From Chloroflexota bacterium (GTDB lineage Bacteria > Chloroflexota > Limnocylindria > QHBO01): a stretch of DNA of 11,400 nt. Of the stretch, positions 5,068 through 10,866 are shown one piece after another (position 1 is the first letter of the stretch; each line of letters begins with the position of its first letter). The stretch lies in NCBI GenBank assembly GCA_031177555.1, contig JAPSGM010000039.1, forward strand, positions 1 through 11,400, written 5' to 3'. The position numbers were made by a program, and so were the translations under genes. The notes beneath the pieces are model-generated. The model had not been told where the DNA came from. It saw nothing but the letters and a program-made list of their open reading frames with translations, and searched no databases.

Positions 5068-7776
5068 ATGCCACTCGAGACCTATCGGGCCAAGCGCCGA
5101 TTCGAGAGGACCCCCGAGCCCGAGCCGGGCGAGGTGGGAGACGGAGCCGGACGCTTCGTGGTGCAGCGCCATCGAGCCACCGCCCTGCACTACGACTTCC
5201 GGCTGGAGATCGACGGCGTGCTTGTGAGCTGGGCGGTGCCGAAAGGGCCGACGCTCGACCCCAAGGGGCGCCGGCTGGCCATGCGGACCGAGGATCACCC
5301 GATCGAGTACCTGCCCTTCGAGGGCGTCATCCCCCAGGACGAATACGGGGCCGGCGACGTCATCATCTGGGACTGGGGCATCTTCGAGCCGGAGGAGACC
5401 GATGACCCCGGCGCGGCGGTGAAGGCGGGCGAGCTGAAGTTCCGCCTGTACGGCGAGCGGCTGCGCGGCCGCTTCACGATCGTGCGCACCGACCGCCGCG
5501 ACGCCTACGGCCGCAGCGACGACCGCGAGAAGTGGCTGCTCCTCCACAAGCGCGACGAGGCGGCGGTCGATGGCTGGGACGCGGAGGACCACCCCGCGAG
5601 CGTGAAGACCGGCCGCACCAACGACGAGGTGCGAGACGGCGTGGAGCCGCGCTTCACGGCCGAGCCTCCTCCCGCCGACTCGGCGCCGGACCTGTCGGCC
5701 GCTCGCCAGGAGCCGATGCCGGAGTTCGTGCCACCCATGCTGGCCACGCTCACCGAGGGCGCCTTCGACGACGCCGACTGGCTGTTCGAGGTGAAGTGGG
5801 ACGGGTACCGAGTCCAATCGGTGGTCCGCGACGGGCGGGCCCGGCTGTGGACGCGCAAGCGCGTCGACGCGGCCACCTACTTTCCGGACCTGGCCCGCGA
5901 GCGCGACTGGATCGACGCCGAGCAGGCGATCGTGGACGGCGAGGTGGTCGCCCTCGACGAGGCCGGGCGACCGGACTTCAGCCTCCTGCAGGAGCGTACC
6001 GGCCTGCGCGGGCTGCGGGGCTCCGCGCGCTCGACGGAGGCCGACGCGCCGCGCAAGAGCCGCGAGGAGCGCGAGGCCATCCCGCTGGCGTACATGGCCT
6101 TCGACCTGCTCCACCTGGACGGCCGCTCACTGCTCGACGTCCCGCTGGAGGACCGCAAGCGCCTCCTGCGCCGCGTGCTGCGCCCACACCCGGTGATCCG
6201 CTACGGGTCGCACGTGGCCGGCGAGGGGAGGGCGTTCGTGAGCGCCGCCGACGACCGGAACCTGGAGGGGGTGGTCGCCAAGCGCCGCGACAGCCGCTAC
6301 CAGCCGGGACGCCGCACCCGCGACTGGCTGAAGATCAAGCTGCGCCGGGAGCAGGAGGTCGTGGTGGTTGGCTGGCTGCCCGGACAGGGCACTCACAAGG
6401 ATCTGGGCTCGCTCATCGTGGCCGTGAACGAGGACGGCGCGCTGCGGCACGCCGGCCAGGTGGGCAGCGGCCTCGACACCAGGATGCGCCGCGAGCTGCT
6501 GGGCGCCCTGCAGCCGCTGGAGCGCGACGCCTCGCCGCTGGCGAAGCCGCCACGCCTTCCCAAGGCGCGGTGGGTGGAGCCCCAGATCGTCATCAGCGCC
6601 GAGTTCGCCGACTGGACGAGCGAACGCCTGCTGCGCCAGGCCGCCTTCACGGGGGTCGTGATCGACCGCGACCCGGCACAGGTGATCCGCGAGGAGGCGA
6701 TTCCCTCTGGCCGGATCGTGGCCGGCAGCCGGCGCGCCGGGGCGAGCGGGGACGATCCGAAGCCGAAGCGCGGGAACCCGGTGGCGTCGACGCGCGAGGC
6801 GCCGGCCGAGGAGCGGCGGCCCGGTGACGACGTCCGGCCGGCGACCGCGGAGGAGCTGGCCGCCCTGGACGCCATGAAGAAGGAGGGCCACTGGCAGGTC
6901 GCCGGCCACGAGGTCCGGCTCACCAACCTGGACAAGCCGATCTTCCCGGCCGAGGGCCAGCACTCGCTCCTCACCAAGCGCGACCTGATCCGCTACTACG
7001 CCTCCATCGGCCCGAGCCTGGTCCCGTACCTGGCCGGACGCGGCCTCACCCTGAACCGCTTCCCGGACGGCATCGGCTCCAAGGGGTTCTGGCAGAAGGA
7101 CCTCCCGAAGCACGTGCCCGAGTGGGTCGCGCGCTGGGACTACACCGGGCACGAGGGACCCAAGACCTACGTCGTCGCCGATCGCGTGGCGACGCTGGTG
7201 TGGCTCGCCCAGGAGGCCGCGGTCGAGCTGCATCCGTGGACATCGCGCACGGAGCGGCCGCACGAGCCGACCTACGCCCTGATCGACGTGGATCCCGGGC
7301 CCAACACGACCTGGGAGGAGGTGCTGGCGCTCACGCGGCTGTACCGCACGGCGCTGGAGCACCTGGCCATCACCGGGCTGCCCAAGGTCACCGGCAAGCG
7401 CGGCATCCAGGTCTGGATCCCGATCCGCCGCGGCTACACCTTCGACGACACGCGGGGCTGGGTGGAGGAGCTGTCGCGGGCCATCGGCCGGCTAATGCCG
7501 GAGCTGGTGAGCTGGGAGTGGACGAAGCGCGACCGTCGTGGCCTGGCCAGGCTGGACTACACGCAGAACGCGGTGAACAAGACGCTGGTGGCGCCGTACT
7601 CGGCGCGCCCGGCGGCGGGTGCGCCAGTATCGGTGCCGATCGAATGGGAGGAGCTGGAGGATCCGGGCCTCAGGCCGGACCGCTGGACGATCCGGACGGT
7701 TGGCGACCGGCTGGTGAAGGTGGGGGACCTCTTCGCGCCGGCGCAGGACCTGGAACAGGAGCTGCCGGCGCTCTAG
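5068..7776 (+). CDS. ligD: LigD: ATP-dependent DNA ligase for non-homologous end joining
   Basis: A 902-residue three-domain enzyme that processes and seals double-strand breaks with Ku. Residues 30-200 are the 3'-phosphoesterase, with likely metal and catalytic residues His35, His41, Asp43, Arg45, His77 and Tyr81 (HYDFRLE, EDHP). Residues 215-545 are the ligase: the AMP-accepting Lys243 in EVKWDGYR, EGVVAKR (400-406) and the motif V lysines in WLKIKL, followed by the OB-fold. A charged linker (about 550-595) leads to the polymerase/primase domain (600-902) with LHPW, the Asp740/Asp742 pair in IDVDPGP, and Asp830 in LARLDYTQN. The order phosphoesterase-ligase-polymerase matches Pseudomonas LigD and differs from mycobacterial LigD. 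The frame is open back to 4969, but conserved sequence starts at MPLETYRAKRRF. No Shine-Dalgarno is seen; CATCAT lies seven bases before the ATG. No Ku gene is visible in this window. Confidence 0.96.
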   Translation: MPLETYRAKRRFERTPEPEPGEVGDGAGRFVVQRHRATALHYDFRLEIDGVLVSWAVPKGPTLDPKGRRLAMRTEDHPIEYLPFEGVIPQDEYGAGDVIIWDWGIFEPEETDDPGAAVKAGELKFRLYGERLRGRFTIVRTDRRDAYGRSDDREKWLLLHKRDEAAVDGWDAEDHPASVKTGRTNDEVRDGVEPRFTAEPPPADSAPDLSAARQEPMPEFVPPMLATLTEGAFDDADWLFEVKWDGYRVQSVVRDGRARLWTRKRVDAATYFPDLARERDWIDAEQAIVDGEVVALDEAGRPDFSLLQERTGLRGLRGSARSTEADAPRKSREEREAIPLAYMAFDLLHLDGRSLLDVPLEDRKRLLRRVLRPHPVIRYGSHVAGEGRAFVSAADDRNLEGVVAKRRDSRYQPGRRTRDWLKIKLRREQEVVVVGWLPGQGTHKDLGSLIVAVNEDGALRHAGQVGSGLDTRMRRELLGALQPLERDASPLAKPPRLPKARWVEPQIVISAEFADWTSERLLRQAAFTGVVIDRDPAQVIREEAIPSGRIVAGSRRAGASGDDPKPKRGNPVASTREAPAEERRPGDDVRPATAEELAALDAMKKEGHWQVAGHEVRLTNLDKPIFPAEGQHSLLTKRDLIRYYASIGPSLVPYLAGRGLTLNRFPDGIGSKGFWQKDLPKHVPEWVARWDYTGHEGPKTYVVADRVATLVWLAQEAAVELHPWTSRTERPHEPTYALIDVDPGPNTTWEEVLALTRLYRTALEHLAITGLPKVTGKRGIQVWIPIRRGYTFDDTRGWVEELSRAIGRLMPELVSWEWTKRDRRGLARLDYTQNAVNKTLVAPYSARPAAGAPVSVPIEWEELEDPGLRPDRWTIRTVGDRLVKVGDLFAPAQDLEQELPAL

Positions 7777-7793
7777 GTCGGGTACGGAAACGC

Positions 7794-7831
7794 GCCGTGG
7801 GTCCGTCCGGTGCTGTGGCCGGTCCCACGGC
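7794..7831 (+). terminator. Strong hairpin after ligD
   Basis: GCCGTGGG (7794-7801) pairs perfectly with CCCACGGC (7824-7831). Inner CCG/CGG pairs extend the stem after a one-base mismatch. It starts 17 bases after the ligD stop. There is no T-tract, so it may stop transcription poorly by the intrinsic route or instead protect the 3' end. Position makes it the likely end of the ligD transcript. Confidence 0.55.
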
Positions 7832-8029
7832 TCGATCCCCAAGCGAGCTGGTGCGGTTCTAGACCGGCCAGCCGCCCCCACAACTCGCGGTGCGCATTGC
7901 GACTCTCCTGATTCCGCCGCGACGGACCTCGGCGCGGCCTCGCGGTGAGCGTCGGCGACGCGGGCGGGGACGGGCAATGACCCATCGGTACCGGCCATGG
8001 AGCGAGCGGAGTACTTTCGGCGGGGGAAG

Positions 8030-8062
8030 TTGTCAAGTCTTGCTTGCCACGCCGTGTACACT
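8030..8062 (+). promoter_or_regulatory. Promoter of the XRE-TPR gene (leaderless)
   Basis: The -10 hexamer TACACT (8057-8062) ends six bases before the chosen ATG at 8069, so transcription would begin on the start codon. A -35-like TTGTCA lies at 8030-8035, but its 21-base spacing is too long, so a different or activator-assisted -35 is possible. The perfect palindrome GTGTACAC (8054-8061) covers the -10, a position where a repressor such as the gene's own product could act. The rest of 7832-8056 shows no recognisable gene. Confidence 0.5.
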
Positions 8063-8068
8063 GCCGCC

Positions 8069-9367
8069 ATGCCACGAACCCGGACGGCCGCTCGCGCGAC
8101 GGAGCAGGACGCTGCGCTCGCCAGGCAGATCGGTGCGCGCCTGCGCGAGGCGCGCCAGCGTGCCGGGCTCACCCAGCAGCAGCTGGCCGGGGAGCGCTAC
8201 ACGAAGGCCTACATCAGCGCGCTGGAGACCGGCATCGCTCGTCCGTCGATGGTGGCGCTGAACTACCTCTCCGAGCGCCTGGGCCTGGCGCCGAGCCACT
8301 TCCTGGACGAGCCGACGCCGGCCTGGACCAGGCTCGAGGTCGACATGCAGCTTGCCGCCGGCGAGTGGGAGGCGGCGGCCGACGGGTACGGACGGCTGCT
8401 GAGCGGCCCACTCGACGATCCGTCCCGCGCCGAGGTGCTGCGCGGCCACGCCGAGGCGCTCGTCCGCCTGGATCGCGGGCGGGAAGCCGTCACGGCCGCC
8501 TCCGAGGCCGCGCGTCTTTTTGCCAGCCTCGGAAAGGTCGCGGACGAGGCGCTCGCGCGCTACTGGCTGGGCTACGGCCTCTACCTGTCCGATGCCGAGG
8601 CGGACGCCCGCAGCCTCCTAAAGGGCCTGCTGGAGCGGGTGCGTGCCGGCCTACGGGTGGAGCCGGAGTTCGAGATGCGGCTCCTCATGGCGCTGGCCGC
8701 GGTCGAGTCCCGGACCGGGAACTACGCGGAGTCGCTGGCGAACCTCGAGGCGGCGCGTGGGATGGCCAGCGACCTGGACGATCGACGCCGCGCGATGTTC
8801 CTCTATAACCTGGCCATCAGCTACCGCGAGACTGGGGACCTGGAGGCCGCGATCCGATCCGGAACCCAGGGCCTCGCCCTGCTCCGCGCGGCCGGGGCCG
8901 GGTTCGAGTCGGCGCAGATCGAGAATGACCTGGCGATGGCCTACCTGGCGACGGGCAACGTGGCGCGCGCGGGCGAGCTTGCGGACGAGGCGCACGCCGA
9001 GTTCGAGCGTGCCGGCGACGATCGCTACCTGTCGGCCGTCCTGGAAACCGAGGCGCAGGTGGCCCTGGCCCGCGGCGATGCCGCCGAGGCGCTGCAGCTG
9101 GCTGAGCGTGCTCGAGACCTGGCAAAGGCTACAGGCAACCGGGCGGTGGAGCTGACGGCCATGCTGACCGAGGCCCGTGCCCTGCGGGCGAGTGGCTCCC
9201 GCGACGAGGCCGAGACCCGCTACGCGGACGCCGCCGCCCTCGCCCGCGACGGCCAGGTGGCCTCGCGCATCCGCGAGGTGCTGCGCGAGTGGGCCGGCCT
9301 GCGGGCCGAGGTGGGGGACCACCGCGGCGCCTATGAGCTGACCAACGAGGCGCTCGCGGTCAACTGA
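8069..9367 (+). CDS. XRE-family regulator with TPR-like helical domain
   Basis: A 432-residue cytosolic regulator. Residues about 18-80 form a helix-turn-helix of the Xre/Cro type: IGARLREARQRAGLTQQQLA, then YTKAYISALETGIARPSMVALNYLSERLGL. From about residue 85 to the end it is almost entirely amphipathic helix, with repeated TPR-like units such as AEVLRGHAEALVRLDRGREAV, YNLAISYRETGDLEAAIRSG, NDLAMAYLATGNVARAGELA and LETEAQVALARGDAAEALQLA. In Gram-positive relatives of this architecture the helical part binds a peptide or a partner protein. The ligand here is unknown. The frame continues up to ATG 7997, but the added 24 residues are unlike the family, and a -10 hexamer sits six bases before ATG 8069. 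A palindromic operator-like site begins 13 bases after its stop, a plausible target. Confidence 0.9.
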   Translation: MPRTRTAARATEQDAALARQIGARLREARQRAGLTQQQLAGERYTKAYISALETGIARPSMVALNYLSERLGLAPSHFLDEPTPAWTRLEVDMQLAAGEWEAAADGYGRLLSGPLDDPSRAEVLRGHAEALVRLDRGREAVTAASEAARLFASLGKVADEALARYWLGYGLYLSDAEADARSLLKGLLERVRAGLRVEPEFEMRLLMALAAVESRTGNYAESLANLEAARGMASDLDDRRRAMFLYNLAISYRETGDLEAAIRSGTQGLALLRAAGAGFESAQIENDLAMAYLATGNVARAGELADEAHAEFERAGDDRYLSAVLETEAQVALARGDAAEALQLAERARDLAKATGNRAVELTAMLTEARALRASGSRDEAETRYADAAALARDGQVASRIREVLREWAGLRAEVGDHRGAYELTNEALAVN

Positions 9368-9379
9368 CCCCTCCCCACG

Positions 9380-9396
9380 GTCAATAATGTATTGAC
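9380..9396. promoter_or_regulatory. Operator-like perfect palindrome
   Basis: GTCAATAATGTATTGAC consists of two perfect seven-base arms around a three-base centre. It is AT-rich, in sharp contrast to the surrounding GC-rich DNA. The right arm overlaps the consensus -35 TTGACA (9392-9397), the geometry of a repressor site. It lies just after the XRE-TPR gene, whose product is the obvious but unproven candidate to bind it. Confidence 0.6.
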
Positions 9397-9421
9397 ATGG
9401 CCACTCCGGTGACGATAGGCT
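9392..9421 (+). promoter_or_regulatory. Promoter with consensus -35, no coding gene directly downstream
   Basis: A perfect -35 TTGACA (9392-9397) and a -10 TAGGCT (9416-9421) are separated by 18 bases, predicting a transcript start near 9428. No plausible reading frame begins there. The next gene starts at 9558 and has its own -10. The transcript would be either a short RNA or a leader of that gene. Confidence 0.55.
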
Positions 9422-9427
9422 GCCGTC

Positions 9428-9530
9428 AGCGAGCTGGTGTGGGCACCCGCCGGCCCTCCCGGCGGACCGGCTCGAACATCGGGGGAGACGGGATCGGAGA
9501 AGCGGGCACATTCTCCGATCCCGTTGTGTG
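9428..9530 (+). ncRNA. Candidate small structured RNA, about 100 nt
   Basis: The stretch between the promoter above and the hairpin at 9488-9524 can fold well. An outer stem pairs GAGCTGGT (9431-9438) with ACCGGCTC (9466-9473), including one G-U pair. An inner stem pairs CCGCCGG (9447-9453) with CCGGCGG (9459-9465) around a CCCTC loop. The eight bases between them on the 5' side are GTGGGCAC (9439-9446). Nearly the same octamer, GCGGGCAC (9502-9509), sits in the loop of the final hairpin. It matches no RNA family I recognise, and its existence as a transcript is inferred. It could instead be a leader controlling the DUF3090 gene. Confidence 0.4.
9488..9524 (+). terminator. Perfect 14-bp hairpin, likely terminator
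   Basis: The left arm 9488-9501 (ACGGGATCGGAGAA) pairs perfectly with 9511-9524 (TTCTCCGATCCCGT) around a nine-base loop, GCGGGCACA. TGTGTGT follows instead of a clean T-run. It would end the candidate RNA starting near 9428, or separate it from the DUF3090 promoter. An attenuator role is also possible. Confidence 0.6.
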
Positions 9531-9551
9531 TCCGGCGGACGTTGCTAGCAT
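9524..9551 (+). promoter_or_regulatory. Promoter of the DUF3090 operon (leaderless)
   Basis: A -35-like TTGTGT (9524-9529), a 16-base spacer and the -10 TAGCAT (9546-9551) are followed by exactly six bases and the ATG at 9558. Transcription would start on the start codon, consistent with the absence of a Shine-Dalgarno sequence. The -35 begins on the last base of the preceding hairpin. Confidence 0.55.
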
Positions 9552-9557
9552 GGCGAT

Positions 9558-10097
9558 ATGCCGCGCCGCCTCTTCATCTTCGACGCTCCCGACCGCTTCG
9601 TGCCCGGCTCCATCGGCGAGCCGGGCAACCGGACCTTCTTCCTGCAGGTTCGCAAGGGCGAGGCCGTGGTCAGCGTCGCGCTCGAGAAGGCACAGGTCGC
9701 GGTTCTGGCGGACCGCCTGGCCGATCTGCTGAAGACCATCGACCGCGGGCCCGATGCGGAAGCCGCACCGATGCCGCGCGACGACAGCCCGCTCGACGAG
9801 CCGCTTCAGGACCTCTTCCGCGTCGGTCCCATGGCGCTGGCCTGGGACCCGGCGACCGACAAGGTGATCATCGAGGCGCAGCCGATGAGCGAGGACGGTG
9901 ACTACGTCGAGACGGCGGATGACGACGCCGATGGGCCGGATCTCGTGCGCGTCCGCATCGAGCGTGGGCAGGCGCGCGAGTTCGTCCGGCGCGCCGAGGC
10001 GCTCATGGCCGCCGGCCGGCCCACCTGCCCGTTCTGCGGCGAGGTCCTGGAGCCCACCGGACACTTCTGCGCGCAGACGAAGGCCCACCTGAACTGA
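9558..10097 (+). CDS. DUF3090 / TIGR03847 family protein
   Basis: A soluble 179-residue protein of unknown function. The family is recognised from the N-terminal body (FVPGSIGEPGNRTFFLQVRKG, EKAQVAVLADRLADLL), the middle FRVGPMALAWDPATDKVIIEAQP, an acidic stretch, and RVRIERGQAREFVRRAEALMAAGRPTCP split across the C-terminal part. The protein ends in a small zinc-ribbon-like site, CPFCG with a later HFC (Cys-x2-Cys, then His-x-Cys) before KAHLN. The family occurs in Actinomycetota and Chloroflexota, usually near an SCO1664-like protein and an MSMEG_4193-type phosphomutase-fold protein; neither is seen here. Its stop overlaps the next start (TGATG), so the two genes are translationally coupled. 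The upstream -10 is six bases from this ATG. Confidence 0.88.
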   Translation: MPRRLFIFDAPDRFVPGSIGEPGNRTFFLQVRKGEAVVSVALEKAQVAVLADRLADLLKTIDRGPDAEAAPMPRDDSPLDEPLQDLFRVGPMALAWDPATDKVIIEAQPMSEDGDYVETADDDADGPDLVRVRIERGQAREFVRRAEALMAAGRPTCPFCGEVLEPTGHFCAQTKAHLN

Positions 10098-10696
10098 TGC
10101 CCGGCCGCGCGGTGCCGGCCCCCGGCCATGCCGGGTTCGACCCGGCGCTGCGGATCGATTGGCTCTCATCGGAGGAGCTGCCCGGGAGCCTGCCCGGCCG
10201 CCTGGGGATGACCTTCCTGCCGGGGAAGCGCGGTCCGTCGAGCCGCTACCCGGGCAACGTGTATCGGCGGGACGCGCCGGCCGACCTGGACGCGATGCGG
10301 GAGATGGGCGTCGTTCGTCTCCTGCTGCTGGTGGAGGACGGCGAGCTGCAGCGCTGGAGCGACCCGCGGATCGTGGAGCTGGGGCGATTGGCCGGCGTGG
10401 ACGTGCACCGCTTCCCGATCCGGGATGGCGAGGCACCCACTCTCGAGCTGATGGACGCGATCCAGTCGGCGATCGACGAGGGGCGACGCGCCGGTGACGT
10501 GGCGGTGGCCTGCATGGGCGGGGTCGGCCGTTCCGGGACGGTGGCGGCCTGCGCGCTGGCGCGGGGCGGAATGCTGCCCCAGGATGCGATCGCTCGCGTG
10601 CGCGCAGTGCGGCACCCGCAGGCCGTGGAGACGGAAGCGCAGGAGCGCCTGGTGAGGCACTACGCGGACGTCCGGAGGCCGCCGGGGCGGAGCTGA
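10097..10696 (+). CDS. Protein-tyrosine/dual-specificity phosphatase-like protein
   Basis: A 199-residue cytosolic Cys-dependent phosphatase. The signature loop is CMGGVGRSG, with nucleophile Cys139 and phosphate-binding Arg145 in Cys-x5-Arg spacing, followed by Ser146. The likely general acid is Asp110 in FPIRDGEAPT. A later VRHPQAVETEAQERLV segment is typical of the dual-specificity and CDKN3-like branch, which can act on phosphoproteins or small phosphorylated molecules. The substrate is not evident. The N-terminal 20 residues are variable, and an FLPGKRGPSSRY element before the catalytic fold probably belongs to the substrate pocket. ATG at 10097 overlaps the DUF3090 stop by one base, which supports both the start and a joint function. 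The gene ends 18 bases before a hairpin. Confidence 0.88.
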   Translation: MPGRAVPAPGHAGFDPALRIDWLSSEELPGSLPGRLGMTFLPGKRGPSSRYPGNVYRRDAPADLDAMREMGVVRLLLLVEDGELQRWSDPRIVELGRLAGVDVHRFPIRDGEAPTLELMDAIQSAIDEGRRAGDVAVACMGGVGRSGTVAACALARGGMLPQDAIARVRAVRHPQAVETEAQERLVRHYADVRRPPGRS

Positions 10697-10714
10697 GCCA
10701 GCTGCCCGGAAGTA

Positions 10715-10745
10715 CCAGGGCGGTACTGCACCGGACCGCACCTGG
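10715..10745 (+). terminator. Hairpin after the DUF3090-phosphatase operon
   Basis: CCAGG plus GCGGT (10715-10724) pairs with ACCGC and CCTGG (10735-10739, 10741-10745), with one bulged A and a ten-base loop. A competing smaller hairpin, GTACC/GGTAC, lies at 10712-10726. Only a short GGTTTGG follows, so the T-tract is weak. Its position suggests the end of the operon transcript. Confidence 0.5.
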
Positions 10746-10815
10746 GCGGTTTGGTGACATCGGCGCCGTGGGTGCTCTGACCCCGAGGTACTAGATCGCC
10801 ATAGGCACACCGAGC

Positions 10816-10853
10816 CATGACAGTCATGCTCCGGCCCTAATTCGTATTTATCT
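10816..10853 (+). promoter_or_regulatory. Probable promoter and operator of the exported-protein gene
   Basis: The inverted repeat CATGA-CAG-TCATG (10816-10828) is followed by an AT-rich stretch (10838-10852) with -10-like TATTTA at 10845-10850. This predicts transcript starts near 10857, leaving a leader of about ten bases before ATG 10867. The palindrome covers the -35 position, suiting a regulator site. No good -35 hexamer is visible. Confidence 0.4.
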
Positions 10854-10866
10854 GGATGCGCCTGAG

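Noticed and set aside
4813..7362. Two long minus-strand frames opposite ligD (4813-6114 and 6127-7362)
   Set aside because: ligD carries all expected motifs across the same DNA. The antisense products are low-complexity and match no family.
7997..8068. Upstream start for the XRE-TPR gene
   Set aside because: The extra 24 residues look unlike the family, and the -10 hexamer TACACT lies within this stretch six bases before ATG 8069.
8069..9367. Toxin-antitoxin antitoxin or ImmR-type phage regulator
   Set aside because: The long TPR-like body and the absence of a toxin or ImmA-like protease neighbour argue against it.
9466..9480. tRNA-like T-arm (GGCTCGAAC)
   Set aside because: No acceptor, D or anticodon stems can be built around it. 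The bases pair better in the stem at 9431-9473.
9428..9557. T-box or other known riboswitch upstream of the DUF3090 gene
   Set aside because: No T-box sequence or other conserved core that I know is present, and the next gene appears to have its own leaderless promoter.
9426..10760. Long minus-strand open frame of 444 codons opposite the DUF3090 and phosphatase genes
   Set aside because: The product is Arg/Pro/Ala-rich without recognisable domains, and the plus-strand genes there have clear families. It is a GC-rich antisense shadow.
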